From NCBI GenBank assembly GCA_030426085.1, contig JAUHYW010000037.1, positions 25,164-89,163 on the forward strand: DNA of 64,000 bases, given 5' to 3'. A model generated the notes under the pieces. It ran no database searches. It was given only the letters and a program-made list of their open reading frames with translations, and was not told where the DNA came from. The first letter of the stretch is position 1; each line of letters begins with the position of its first letter. The position numbers and the translations under genes were made by a program. This document shows, in pieces, positions 18,486 to 29,000 of this stretch. This DNA comes from a bacterium. GTDB lineage: Bacteria; Myxococcota_A; Bradymonadia; UBA7976; UBA1532.

Positions 18486-19748
18486 GTGAACCTGCGCGAG
18501 CTCAACTACATCTTCATCCCCCGCTCGACCGAGCGCTTCGACGGCTGGAACCGCACCCGCCTCGGCCGGGCGATCGAGTGGATCACGACCCCGCTGCACA
18601 GCCTCACCCGCGAGGGGCAGGTGCTCGTCGTCGCCACCATGGTCGCCGGCGCCGCCGGCATCGACGTGAGATTCAGCCACCTGTACCTCGTCTTCTGCGG
18701 CCTCTTCGGGCTGCTCGTCGCCGCCTTCGTCAGCCGCCCGCTGGCCCGGATCCGAGGCGCCGAGCTGCGCATCGAGCACCCCCGCCGGGTCGCCGCCGGC
18801 GAGCCGGTCCGGTTCACCGCCGTCGTACGCAACACCGGCGACCGCCCGATCTACGCGCTGCGGGTGCACGGCCCCTTCCTGCCATGGGACGGCACCTGGA
18901 TCGAGCGCCGCCCGGGCATCGGCCACCTGCCGCCGGGCGCCGAGGCCCGGATCACCCTCTCGGCCCGATTCCTGGTGCGCGGCGAGCGCTACATCGGCCG
19001 CTTCCGCATGGCCTCGATCCGCCCGCTGGGCCTCATGCTCGGCCGCCGGGTGACCAGCGCGCCGGCGCGCATCACGGTGGTGCCGCCGGTGATCCCCATC
19101 CGGGCCCCCCTGCCCCCGGCCGTCGCCGCCCCACCCGAAGGCCGCAGCCGAAGCCGCATGACCGGCGAGAGCTTCGAACTGCTCGGCGTGCGCCCCTACC
19201 GCCGGGGCGACCGCATCCGCGACCTGCACGCCCGCTCGTGGGCCCGGCTGGGCGAGCCGATGGTGAGGGAGTACCGCACCGCCCTGCGCCGCCGGGTGCG
19301 GGTCGCGCTCTTCGGGGCCATGCGCAAGCCCGAGCGGGAGAGCTTCGACGGCGCCGTCTGCCTCGCCGCCTCGCTCGTCGCCTGGGCCGCCGGGGGCGAG
19401 ACCCGGGTCGAGCTGGTCGCCGCCACCGCCGAGCCGGGCACGATCATCGTCGGCCCCGACGCCTCGGCGCTCGAGCGGGCCCTCGACCTGCTGGCCACCG
19501 TCGAGCCCGGGGCCCCCGACGACGCCGAGGCCCGGATCGCCATCGGCCTCGCGCCCGGCGAGCCGCTCTACCTCGTGCTCGCCGACTGGAGCCCGATCGA
19601 GCAGCGCCTGGCGGCCGCCGTCCGGGCCCGCAGCCCCGGCGCGCGCCCGCTGCTGGTCACCCGTGACAAGGCCGCCCTGGAGGCCGCCGCCGACGCCGGC
19701 CTGCGCGCGCTGCACCCCGACGACCTGCCCCGAGGCGTCAGCCCGTGA
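18486..19748 (+). CDS. DUF58 membrane protein
   Basis: A 420-residue protein with two closely spaced membrane segments (about residues 44-62 and 64-85) and a large soluble domain. The DUF58 signature appears at about 218-260 as GESFELLGVRPYRRGDRIRD, followed by ARSWARLGEPMVREY. The C-terminal part has the vWA-like character seen in this family (VRVALFGAM, LVLADWSP). The GTG start at 18486 follows GAGG at good spacing. It typically partners MoxR in the same operon and lies 19 bases downstream. The stop overlaps the tgpA-like start by four bases (GTGA). Confidence 0.88.
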   Translation: MNLRELNYIFIPRSTERFDGWNRTRLGRAIEWITTPLHSLTREGQVLVVATMVAGAAGIDVRFSHLYLVFCGLFGLLVAAFVSRPLARIRGAELRIEHPRRVAAGEPVRFTAVVRNTGDRPIYALRVHGPFLPWDGTWIERRPGIGHLPPGAEARITLSARFLVRGERYIGRFRMASIRPLGLMLGRRVTSAPARITVVPPVIPIRAPLPPAVAAPPEGRSRSRMTGESFELLGVRPYRRGDRIRDLHARSWARLGEPMVREYRTALRRRVRVALFGAMRKPERESFDGAVCLAASLVAWAAGGETRVELVAATAEPGTIIVGPDASALERALDLLATVEPGAPDDAEARIAIGLAPGEPLYLVLADWSPIEQRLAAAVRARSPGARPLLVTRDKAALEAAADAGLRALHPDDLPRGVSP

Positions 19749-21676
19749 GCGCTCGATCCCACCCGACCCACCGGGCCGCCGGGGCCGCGCTGGCCTTCGC
19801 GCTCGAGGTGCCCGCGCTGCTGCTCCTCTTCTCGGGCGCCCGCCACGCCCCGGTCGGCGCCGTCCTCGCGCTGCTGGCCATCGCCGGGGCCCGCCTCGGC
19901 CGCCTGAAGCGCCCCGCGGGCATCGTGCAGGCCGCCGTGCAGCTCGTCGCGCTCACCGTCGCCCTCGGCACCCTCACCGCGTTCTCCGGCCAGAGCCGCC
20001 CCAGCTTCGGGATCTACGTCACCGTCGGCGGCCTCGCCATCGCCCTGCCCCAGCTCTGGTGGACCGCCAACCGCGCCGGCAACGCCGCCGCCCTCGGGGC
20101 CGGCCTCGTCGCGCTGATGGGCCTCGCCCGCACCGTCGACCGCCCGGTCTTCGGGCTCGGGGTCGCCGCCTACCTCGCCGCCGGGCTCGTCGCCACGATG
20201 CTGCGGGACGGCGGCTGGCCGGCCTTCTTCCGCCACCGGCGGGGCGCGCTGCTGCCGTTGATCGGCGCGCTGCTGCTCGCCGGCGGCGCCCTCGGCGGGC
20301 TCGGCTGGGCCCTGCCCGCCGCCGAGCCCGCCGTCAGCCGGGCGCTCTCCCCCTACCTCTTCGGCGGCGCCGGCACCTCGGGCTTCGGCGAGGGCCGCAT
20401 CCAGCTCGGAGAAGCCGGCCGCATCACCCTCGACGACAGCGTCAAGCTGCGGCTCGAAGGCCGCACCGACCACCTGCGGGGCCGGATCTACGTCGACTAC
20501 CGCGGCGGCGACTGGGCCATGCGCCCCATCCTGGGCTACAGCGGCCCGCCCTTCGTGCCCGGCACCCCGCTGCCGCTGGACTACGGCGACGCCCGCCCCC
20601 GGACCACGCTCACCATCGAAGGCACCCCCGACTCCGGCCTGGCCCTCTTCGCCCCGCTCGGCGCCCTGCGGCTCGACACCGGCCCCGAACTGACCCGGCT
20701 CGACCCCTACGGCATCCTCGAGCTCGCCCCGGAGATGATCTCCGAACCGCGCACCTGGACCCTCCAGGTCACCGACCCCGCCGCGCCCGGCCGCCGCCCG
20801 CACATCGACCGGCCCACCGAGCACGACCTCGCGCTGCCCGGGAAGTGGGCCGACCGCTTCACCGACCTCGCCGCCACCTGGACCGCGGGCCACGCCGACG
20901 ACCGGGCCCGGCTCGCGGCCATCACCCGCCGCTTCGCCGAAGACTTCACCTACAGCCTCGAGCTGGTCGAGCCCCCCCAGCGGGTCGACCCGACGTGGTG
21001 GTTCCTCAACTTCAGCCGCGCCGGCCACTGCGAATACTTCGCCAGCGGCCTGACCCTGCTCGCCCGCGCGCTCGGCCTGCCGGCCCGCATGGTCGCCGGC
21101 TACCGGGTCGTCGAGCACAACCCGGTCGGCGACTATGCCATCGTGCGCGGCCGCGACGCCCACGCCTGGGTCGAGATCTGGCTCGACGGCCGCTGGCACA
21201 CCTGGGATCCGACCCCGCCCGGCGCCCTCGGCGAGCACACCCGCCAGACCACCGGCTGGTGGGACGCCCGCTGGGACCTCTTCAAGCGCAGCTTCGGCCG
21301 CGTGTTCGAGCGCCTCGCCGACCTCTCCGTCGTCGAGCTGACCGCGGCCCTCGGCGGCATCTCGGCCCTCCTGCTCGCCTGGCTGCGCATCCGCCGCCGC
21401 CGCGCCGTCCGAGCCATCGACGACGGCGAGCGCTTCGGCCCGCTCATGCTGCTCGAGCAGCACCTCGCCGCCCGCCACCGCCTCGAGCGCCCGCCCCACG
21501 AGCCCCTCGGCCGCTTCGCCGCCCGCCTGCGCGCCGCCGATCTGACCCCCGCCGCCGCCCTGGTCGACGACTGCCGCGCCCTGCGCTACGGCCACCGCGG
21601 CGACCCCGACGCCCTGGCCGACGCGATCGACGCGTTCATCCGCCGCGACGGCCGCCGAGGGATCCTGCGCCGCTGA
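19745..21676 (+). CDS. TgpA-type membrane transglutaminase-like protein
   Basis: A 643-residue inner-membrane protein. The N-terminal 200 residues hold several membrane helices (DUF3488-like), followed by a periplasmic domain with a transglutaminase core. The catalytic triad is complete: Cys429 in AGHCEYFASG, His473 in DAHAWVEIW and Asp488 in TWDPTPPG. One more helix (AALGGISALLLAWLRI, about 535-550) leads to a cytoplasmic tail. The Pseudomonas homologue is essential and periplasmic in activity; the substrate here is unknown. Translation is coupled to the DUF58 gene through GTGA at 19745-19748. Confidence 0.88.
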   Translation: MSARSHPTHRAAGAALAFALEVPALLLLFSGARHAPVGAVLALLAIAGARLGRLKRPAGIVQAAVQLVALTVALGTLTAFSGQSRPSFGIYVTVGGLAIALPQLWWTANRAGNAAALGAGLVALMGLARTVDRPVFGLGVAAYLAAGLVATMLRDGGWPAFFRHRRGALLPLIGALLLAGGALGGLGWALPAAEPAVSRALSPYLFGGAGTSGFGEGRIQLGEAGRITLDDSVKLRLEGRTDHLRGRIYVDYRGGDWAMRPILGYSGPPFVPGTPLPLDYGDARPRTTLTIEGTPDSGLALFAPLGALRLDTGPELTRLDPYGILELAPEMISEPRTWTLQVTDPAAPGRRPHIDRPTEHDLALPGKWADRFTDLAATWTAGHADDRARLAAITRRFAEDFTYSLELVEPPQRVDPTWWFLNFSRAGHCEYFASGLTLLARALGLPARMVAGYRVVEHNPVGDYAIVRGRDAHAWVEIWLDGRWHTWDPTPPGALGEHTRQTTGWWDARWDLFKRSFGRVFERLADLSVVELTAALGGISALLLAWLRIRRRRAVRAIDDGERFGPLMLLEQHLAARHRLERPPHEPLGRFAARLRAADLTPAAALVDDCRALRYGHRGDPDALADAIDAFIRRDGRRGILRR

Positions 21677-21826
21677 GTGTTCGGATGTCAGGAGGCCAGC
21701 CGGCCCGCGGTCAGCGCCGCTGAAACCGAAGATATCCGGAATCAGCCAACCCTATACGGGCTATGCGCTTCTCTGGCCGCTGCCGCGGATCCGGGCTATG
21801 CTGCCGACATAGGCAGGAGGCGGCGA

Positions 21827-23146
21827 TTGGACGACATGCGTGGCAGGGTCCTCGGCAAGCGCTATCGGATCGACGAACGCATCGGGCAGGGTGGCTTCGG
21901 CACCGTCTATCGGGGCACGCACTTGAGGCTCGGCGACACCGTCGCCGTCAAGGTCATCTCGGCCCCCCACCCGGGCATGATCGATCGCTTCCACCGCGAG
22001 GCGAAGCTGCAGCGGCGCCTGCGCCACCCGGCGTTCGTGCGGCTGCTCGACTTCGACGTCGAGCCCGACGGCTTGCAGTACATGGTCCAGGAGTTCGTCG
22101 ACGGCCGCACCCTCAAGGCCATCCTGTACGCCGACGGCGCCCTCGATCCGCACCGTATCGCCGCCCTCACGGTCGACCTCCTCCAAGCGCTCGAAGAGGC
22201 CCACAGCATCGGTATCGTGCACCGGGACCTCAAGCCCCCCAACATCATGCTGACCGACGGCCTGCGCGGCGAAGAGGTGCGCCTGCTCGACTTCGGCATC
22301 GCCAAGCTCTTCGAAGACGACGAAAACAGCGCGCCGCTGACCCAGCCCCACCAGATCGTCGGCTCGGTGCATTACATGGCCCCCGAGCAGATCGCCTGCC
22401 AGCCCCTCGGCCCGACGACCGACCTCTACCAACTCGGCTGCGTGCTGTACGAAGCCTGCTCCGGCGAGCGCCCATTCACCGGCGCCATCCAAGGCATCCT
22501 GCGCAAGCAGATGGTCGTCAAGCCGCCGGAGCTGCCTTCGCGGGTCCCGCCCGCCCTCGCGGAGGTGGTCATGCGCGCCTTGCAGAAGAAACCCGTCGAC
22601 CGCTTCCCCTCGGCCCGCCAGATGCGCATCGCCCTGATCGAGAGCGGCCTCGTCCCGCCCGACTCCGTCATGCGGCTGCCCACCACCGGCGAAGCCCCGG
22701 CCATCAGCGAAGCCCACCCGGAGGCCCGCCCGGCCGACGACGGCGCGACCGCCGAGCAGCCGACCCACCCCGACCCGTTGCCCGCGCCGCGGCCGGTGCC
22801 CGTGCCCATCCCCGCGCCTGAGCACACCCGAGACACCCGGCCGTCCACCGGCGACCTGCCGCCCACCCGCGCGCTGCCGACCTCACCGGCCGACGACCCG
22901 ACCCTCTTCGTGAAAGGTCAGGCCCCGCCGCTCTCGTCCATCGGCTTCGACGACGAGGACGTCGGCGTCGAGCGCACCGGGCCATCGTTCGAGGTGCCCG
23001 ACCTCGGCCCGCCGCTGTCCACCGCCGAGCCCTCGACGACGGGGCCGTCCAGCGAGGCCCCGCGGCGGCCCTCGTGGCCGGTCATCATCGCCGCCGTCGC
23101 CGGCCTCGCGCTCCTCGCGCTCGCCGTCCTGCTGATCGGAGACTGA
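21827..23146 (+). CDS. Hanks-type Ser/Thr protein kinase with C-terminal membrane anchor
   Basis: A 439-residue kinase. All catalytic motifs are intact: glycine loop IGQGGFGTVYRG, VAVKV lysine, HRDLKPPNIML, DFGIAK and the APEQ motif. After the kinase domain (to about residue 275) comes a long Pro/Thr-rich linker and a single C-terminal helix (WPVIIAAVAGLALLALAVLLI), so the kinase faces the cytoplasm as a tail-anchored protein. The start is TTG at 21827: AGGAGG at 21815-21820 is spaced 6 bases before it. The ATG at 21836 is an alternative and the upstream GTG at 21677 would add implausible sequence. It may sense or regulate the adjacent envelope cluster. Confidence 0.92.
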   Translation: MDDMRGRVLGKRYRIDERIGQGGFGTVYRGTHLRLGDTVAVKVISAPHPGMIDRFHREAKLQRRLRHPAFVRLLDFDVEPDGLQYMVQEFVDGRTLKAILYADGALDPHRIAALTVDLLQALEEAHSIGIVHRDLKPPNIMLTDGLRGEEVRLLDFGIAKLFEDDENSAPLTQPHQIVGSVHYMAPEQIACQPLGPTTDLYQLGCVLYEACSGERPFTGAIQGILRKQMVVKPPELPSRVPPALAEVVMRALQKKPVDRFPSARQMRIALIESGLVPPDSVMRLPTTGEAPAISEAHPEARPADDGATAEQPTHPDPLPAPRPVPVPIPAPEHTRDTRPSTGDLPPTRALPTSPADDPTLFVKGQAPPLSSIGFDDEDVGVERTGPSFEVPDLGPPLSTAEPSTTGPSSEAPRRPSWPVIIAAVAGLALLALAVLLIGD

Positions 23147-23183
23147 CGTGGATTACAGGCCCATGACTCCCACGAGCGCGGCC

Positions 23184-23212
23184 TTGCGACGCCGCGGATC
23201 CCCGGATAAGGT
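23184..23212 (+). promoter_or_regulatory. Promoter upstream of the secreted two-TM protein
   Basis: TTGCGA (23184-23189), 17-base spacer, TAAGGT (23207-23212). It would give a leader of roughly 48 bases before the ATG at 23266, and shares its -10 with the operon promoter at 4469-4474. Confidence 0.5.
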
Positions 23213-23265
23213 GTCATCGTGAACCAACGGGCCAGAGGGCCGCATCACCACCGGGGTCGCTTGTC

Positions 23266-24252
23266 ATGACACGCCCTCTCCTCCGCTCGCTGACAGCCAC
23301 CGCGCTGAGCGTCGCGCTGACCGCGACCCCCGCGCTGGCGAAGCCCTGCGCGGGGTTGACGAAGAAGACCGACCAGACCTGGATGCAGTACGCCGGGGCG
23401 CAGGCCAATTCGGCCAATGACCTCGAGAGGAAGGGCCTCGACGGGGACGCGCTCAAGGCCCGTGAGAGGGCCATGCTGGGCCTCACCTGCGCGTGGCGCA
23501 GAGACGAGGACCCGGCGGCGCTCGAGCCGCTGCTCATTCAGCTGCATCGACGCCTGAAGAAGTCGACGACCGCGGTCGAGGCCGCGCTCCGGCTCATCTA
23601 CGAGCTCTACGAATCGCCCAAGCTCACGGCGGCCCAGAAGGCACGCCTCGACCAGCTCAACACCCAGCTCAACCTCGCCCTCCTGCGCCTGCGCCGCGAC
23701 GCGAAGCCGGGCGACACATCCGCCTGCGACGGCCCGGTCGGCCGCCGCCCGGGCGAGCTGGCCATCCAAGGGCTGCTGCCCGACGAGCCGGTGCTGGTGC
23801 TGCGGGATGTGCCGGGGGGTGAAGTCGAGGTGGTCGAGTGCCCGCTGGCGGCCGGCACAACGCCGCTTCCCACGCCGAAGTGCAGCGATTGTCCCCCACC
23901 GACCCTGTATGAGCGCGATCCGGATCACTGGTGGTTCACCGGTCCAGGTATCGCCCTGTTCCTCGCTGGTGGGGCTTTGCTCGGGCTCGGCGCCGACGCC
24001 TACCTGACAGTCGAAGAGCGGCGCGACCAGACGGTCCAGGACACGGGTGAAGGAGGCCTGGGCACCGAGGAACGCCGGGCTGAAGGTCGAATGCAGGGCT
24101 ATTTCATCGGCGGTGGTACGCTCGCGCTCTTTGGCATCGCTGCCCTGGCCACCGGGATCGTCATCGCCACCACCGAGGATGAGACCGGGGCGGCATCGGC
24201 GATGCAACTCCATGTGGGGCCCGGCAACGCTGCCCTGTCCCTGTCGTTCTGA
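23266..24252 (+). CDS. Exported protein with helical domain and two C-terminal membrane segments
   Basis: Unrecognised 328-residue protein. A clear Sec signal peptide (SLTATALSVALTATPALA) is cleaved near residue 25. Residues 30-150 are charged and helical, TPR-like in feel (LERKGLDGDALKARERAMLG, AALRLIYELYESPKL). A short beta region (RPGELAIQGLLPDEPVLVLR) recalls PEGA-type modules. Two hydrophobic segments follow (GPGIALFLAGGALLGLGADA and GYFIGGGTLALFGIAALATG) joined by a charged loop. Such kinase-adjacent exported helical-plus-TM proteins are common in myxobacteria-like genomes. It ends 24 bases before the MopE-like gene and is probably co-transcribed with it. Confidence 0.65.
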   Translation: MTRPLLRSLTATALSVALTATPALAKPCAGLTKKTDQTWMQYAGAQANSANDLERKGLDGDALKARERAMLGLTCAWRRDEDPAALEPLLIQLHRRLKKSTTAVEAALRLIYELYESPKLTAAQKARLDQLNTQLNLALLRLRRDAKPGDTSACDGPVGRRPGELAIQGLLPDEPVLVLRDVPGGEVEVVECPLAAGTTPLPTPKCSDCPPPTLYERDPDHWWFTGPGIALFLAGGALLGLGADAYLTVEERRDQTVQDTGEGGLGTEERRAEGRMQGYFIGGGTLALFGIAALATGIVIATTEDETGAASAMQLHVGPGNAALSLSF

Positions 24253-24276
24253 CATCAATCGAACCGAGAACAACTC

Positions 24277-26007
24277 ATGCTGCGTTACTCCATCCTGGCG
24301 CTCGCCCTGCTCGCCGCAAGGCCCATCTGCGACCCCGAGGATGATGGCTTCTGTACCAAGGATGGCGACTGCGAGAACGACGCCGGGGTTGCGAAAGTCT
24401 GCAACGCAAACAACAAGTGCGAGTTCGTCGACCTGTGCGATGGGCAGGACGACGACAACGACGGCCGGACGGACGAAGACTTCCAAAACCGACAAGGTGG
24501 GCCGTGCACGCCGCGAAAAGAGAACGGGGAGCCACTCTTCACTCATGCGGGTGATGAAGACAACTACAATCAGTGCCGGAGGGGAGTATACCGTTGCATG
24601 CCCGACGGTGAGGGGCGTGCATCGGTGGTGTGCGCAGGCGCGACAGGACCGGCTTCGCCGGTCGACTCGACGTGCAACGCCACCGACGACAACTGCAGCG
24701 GACCCGTCCTCGACGGGGCTGGAGTCGATACTGGCCGATGCGAGCACGCGGTGGGCACCACCGATTGCTCCAATCGCACCATCTGCGCGCCGGTGGACGA
24801 AGGCTGCGCGTGGATGGCGTTGCAGCCGGTTCCGGACGAGGTATGCGATGGCGCCGACAATGACTGCCTCAATGGCATAGATGACACCTTCCCTCACAAA
24901 CCCGGTGAGATCATGCCGGGGTCCGACCCATGCTATACGGATCATGATGGCCGCCAGATCTTGGATCCGAGCATGGCGGGGATTGGCGAGTGCGTGGCCG
25001 GTGACTATTTCTGCCCGCAAGACCAGCCCATTGATGACTTCCGCCTGCGCTGTCACGGCGCGGTAGGTCCAGTCGCCGAAGAGTGTAACGGTCACGACGA
25101 TGACTGCGATGGGTCGACCGACGAAGGAGACGGGCAGCCTGATGGCATCACCAACATGCAGTGTGACTGTAACGGGTTGGACGACGACAACGACTGCGCC
25201 GTAGACGAGGATTGCGCTGAAGCGATGCTGCCATGCAAGGACGAGTGCGGGATATGTGGGCTCGACAGCATCAAGGAATGCATGCAGGATGGAGCAGGCT
25301 GGGGGGAGCGGTGTCGACCCGTCACGGACCCGGAACGGAATGCCAACCGCCGAGAGGCGACCGCTGAAGTTTGCAACGGCGAAGATGATGATTGCGACTG
25401 CACGACTGACGATGAGCCCGACACAGTCCCTTGCGAAGGGAATTCAGTCGGCGCCTGCGACCCTGGCTGGCGACGCTGTACCGATGGCGCCCTCGGTGAT
25501 GTGTGCTTGAATCGAGTAGAGCCCACGGAAGAGATCTGCGACGACAAAGACAATGACTGCGACGATGGCATAGATGAGCCCTTTCGTTCTGCGAACCCCG
25601 CTGACCGGGCACTTGGAAACGAATGCCGTCGCGGCTCGGGACCCTGCCAGACCGTTGGCGCGTGGGTGTGCTCCGCGGACCCTGGTGCCATGAGCCCGCT
25701 GACTTGCGACGCGGACGCGCCTAATATGGCAGAGGCGTCTGATGAGATATGCAACAGCACAGATGATGACTGTGATGGGATTGATGATAACATCACCGGG
25801 GCCGGCAGTTCATGCGAGAGTCAAGGAGGCATCCCGGGAGAGTGCGTTTGCGATCTCGAACGGCCGATGGCAGAGCGCGCTTCGTTGTGTGAGTACACCC
25901 TTGGTGACAACGTGGTCCGCGGGCCGGGCCGCGAGGATCCAGAGAATTCCCGCGACGATGACTGCGACGGTGTCGTAGATGAGGACGAGCCAGATCTAGG
26001 TCCGTAG
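24277..26007 (+). CDS. Secreted MopE-like Asp-rich repeat protein
   Basis: A 576-residue exported protein with a short N-terminal hydrophobic segment (YSILALALLAARPIC). It carries about nine copies of the putative metal-binding motif typified by CDGQDDDNDGRTDED, CNGHDDDCDGSTDEGD and CDDKDNDCDDGIDEPF, related to the copper-binding MopE family, with Cys-rich spacers between them. Calcium or copper binding is a family-level expectation. Base composition is visibly less GC-rich than its neighbours (many gatgatgactg-type codons), unlike the other Asp-rich repeat gene at 38650-42186. The stop lies 5 bases from the convergent gene's stop. Confidence 0.78.
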   Translation: MLRYSILALALLAARPICDPEDDGFCTKDGDCENDAGVAKVCNANNKCEFVDLCDGQDDDNDGRTDEDFQNRQGGPCTPRKENGEPLFTHAGDEDNYNQCRRGVYRCMPDGEGRASVVCAGATGPASPVDSTCNATDDNCSGPVLDGAGVDTGRCEHAVGTTDCSNRTICAPVDEGCAWMALQPVPDEVCDGADNDCLNGIDDTFPHKPGEIMPGSDPCYTDHDGRQILDPSMAGIGECVAGDYFCPQDQPIDDFRLRCHGAVGPVAEECNGHDDDCDGSTDEGDGQPDGITNMQCDCNGLDDDNDCAVDEDCAEAMLPCKDECGICGLDSIKECMQDGAGWGERCRPVTDPERNANRREATAEVCNGEDDDCDCTTDDEPDTVPCEGNSVGACDPGWRRCTDGALGDVCLNRVEPTEEICDDKDNDCDDGIDEPFRSANPADRALGNECRRGSGPCQTVGAWVCSADPGAMSPLTCDADAPNMAEASDEICNSTDDDCDGIDDNITGAGSSCESQGGIPGECVCDLERPMAERASLCEYTLGDNVVRGPGREDPENSRDDDCDGVVDEDEPDLGP

Positions 26008-26012
26008 TCCCT

Positions 26013-29000
26013 TCACCCCACCAACCTGAGCATCCCCTCCACCAGCGCGGTCAGATCCTCCACCCCCTCCCACCTGCGCTTGACCGCCATCAACCCCGCT
26101 CGGTTCGACCGGATGGCCGACGGCTCGGCCTGACTCAGCGCCACCACCGCCGCGTGATCCGCGCGGTACCGCCGGTCCAGCTCGGTCACGTGCCCCATCA
26201 ACTCCATCGGGTTGCGCGGCGGCAGCCGGGCCGCCAGCGCGCGCAGCGAGCTGCCCGTGCCCGCTGAGCTGCCCCGGCGCAGCGCCTCGATCTGCTGGCC
26301 CAGTTGCCCCAGGCGATCGTAGGCCCGGGCGCACACCGCCTTGACGAAGGCCTCCCGGTCGGCCTCGGTGGGGCACGGCGGCGCGCCGGCCACCGCGCAG
26401 CGCAGCCAGCGGTGCAGCTCGTCCACCGCGTGATCGAGCGCCTCGACCTCCCGGGCGCGGGCGGCGACGGCCTGCTCGGCGCGGTCGCGCAGGGCCGGCA
26501 GGATGCCGCGCACCCCGTCGGCGCCCTGCGGCAAGCGGCGGCCGACCTCGAACGGGTGGGGCAGGTCGAGGCGGGCGAGGTGGGCGACCGAGCCGGTCTC
26601 CTGCAAGCGGTCCAGCAGCCGCTCGACCCGGTCGAAGGCCCGCTCGGCCATCGCCCGCTTCAGCTCGGCCACCACCGGCTCGGCCTGCTGCCAGCTCGCC
26701 CGCAGCTTCGCCGCCTGCTCGCCCTCCACCAGCTTGCCCTGCTCCAGCCGGCACGCCTCCTCGAGCACCGCGCTGTCGAGCGTCTCCAGGGCCTGCTTGA
26801 TCAAGCCCTCGTGGCGCCGACGGGCGTCGACCTGACGGCCGATGTCGGTCCGGATCTGGCGGATGCGCCGGCGACACCGCTCGAACTGCGGGTCGGACTC
26901 GACGTAGCGCCCCAGGGTGTCGAGGCGGGCCTCGATGTCGGCGAGCTGCTGGGCCGAGAGGGCGTCGAGGCGGGTGTGGCTCTCGATCCACTCCAGGAAC
27001 TCGCGGCCCTCGTCCGGCAGCCGCGCCTGCAAGAGGGCAAGCTGCTCGTCGAGAGCGGTGACGGGCGGGCCCTCGGAGAGGATGCGGGCGACCAGATCGA
27101 TCCGGGCGATCACGCCTCCGGGCAGCAGATCGCGGCTCCAAGCGGTGAAGAGCTGCTCCACCGCGGCCACCAGGCCGGCGTCGAGGCGGCGGCGGGTCTC
27201 GGCGAGCGCCGCATCGCAGTGGGGGTGGGCCTGCACCATCCGGTGCACGTCGAGGCGGACCCGCCGGATGTGATCGACGACGCCGGCCGCCGTCCGCCCC
27301 TCGGCCGACCCCCCGTCGACGACGCCCGAAGCCGGGATCGAGGTCGTCGAGGCGGCGAGGGTCGAGACCAGCGCCGCGTCGGCGGCGGCGCACAGCTCGA
27401 CCAGCCGCCGGGCCATGATCGCCTCGTCGGCGCTCGGCGCCGGGTAGGCGGCCAGCAGCGCCCGGGCCTGCGCCAGATCACTCCCCCCGAGCGCCTGCCC
27501 GAAGAGCCGCCCGAACTCGATGCGCGCCAGCCGGGCCCGGACCCGCTCGACCGCCGGGTGGTCGGCGCTCTCGACGTCTTCCAGACGGCTGCGGGCCGAG
27601 GCGAAGTCGAAGCGGGCGATGGCCTCCTCGGCGGCGCACAAGCGCTGTTCGAGGATCAACCGCTGCGCCAGGAGCCGGCCTTCGGGCGGGGCGGCGTCGT
27701 CGGTGAGCCGGGCCCGCAGGCCGTCGTCCATCGGGATCCGCTCGAGCTGCCGCAGCGCCTCGGCGAGCTGGGCCGCGGCCTCGGCCGGGGTGGGGCTCTC
27801 CGGCGAGGGCGCGAGGCAGTCGTCGGCCGGGAAGGGGCGCGCCTGCCACGCCTCGCGCGCGGCGCGCACCTCATCCAGCGCGGCCCCGAGGCGGGCGATG
27901 CGGTCGTGGTCGAGGGCCATCTCGGCGCGGTGACGCGCGGCGCGCCAGTCGGCGGCCTGATGAGCCGACAGCTCGATATCAGCGCTGAGGAGCGCGAGGC
28001 TCTCGGCCCATCGGTCCTGGGCCTGCAGTGCTTCGGCCCGCTCGAGCCGCCGCTTCACCTCGGCCGAATCCCGGCGGGTGGCGCGCAGGTGCTCGACGAG
28101 GCGCTCGACCTCCTCTGCTCGATTGGCCGGCGCCTCGGCCTGAACGGCGAGCGCGATCTGCAGCGCTTCGGCGATCCGCCCCTCCCGTTCGAGGCGCCAC
28201 GCGTCCTGAAGCCGCTCGCTGGCGGTGCTCTCGAGCAGGTAGCGGCGGCAGGTGGGCTGGTCGGCGTGCGCCTCGGCCCACTGGCGGGCGCCGGCCCGAT
28301 CGGAGAGCGCCAGCAGGTTCAGCCGGGCCTCGATCTCATCCTCCTCGATCGCGATGTCCAGCTCGACCTTGAGATCGGTCAGATGTCCTTTGCGCTGGGG
28401 CGGCGCGTCCTCGCCCATCCGCTCGACGAGCCGCCGGGCCTGACCGATGCGGCCCTGATCCACCGCGGCCCGACAACGCTCGAACTGGCGGTCGAAGCGG
28501 TCGAGGCGCCCCTTGAGCCGGCGCAGACCCTGGTTGATGTCGGCCACCTTCTGCTGGGTCTCGGCGAGCCCATCCGTCTGGGCGGCGACCGGCGCGATGC
28601 GGTCGAGCACCCCTCGCAGCGTCTCGGCGATGTGCTCGAACTCGGCGTCATCGGTGTAGGGGTCGCTCATGAGCAGATCCAGGCCGTCGAGCTGATGCCG
28701 GATCTGCTGGGCCAGCGCGTCGGTCGCGATGCCGATGGGCCGCTGCACGTCGATCTGGAACTGCTCGTGCAGCCGGGCCTGCAAGATGAGCTGGCGGATG
28801 GCGCCCACGTAGTCGCCCCGATGGATCTGACCGATGGCCTCGTCGACCTCGGCGAGCACCTCGTCCCGACGGCGGATCAGCTCGACGAGCGCCTCCTCCC
28901 GCCGCTCGACGGTCGCCCTCAGGTCGGCGGGCAGGTGATGCCACAGGCGCTTGTACTCCCGCAGGCGATCGAGGCCGACCTCGGCGTCCCGGGGGTTGGC

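Noticed and set aside
21677..21826. Extending the kinase N-terminus to a GTG directly after the tgpA stop
   Set aside because: The added 50 residues have no kinase character, and AGGAGG lies ideally before the TTG at 21827.
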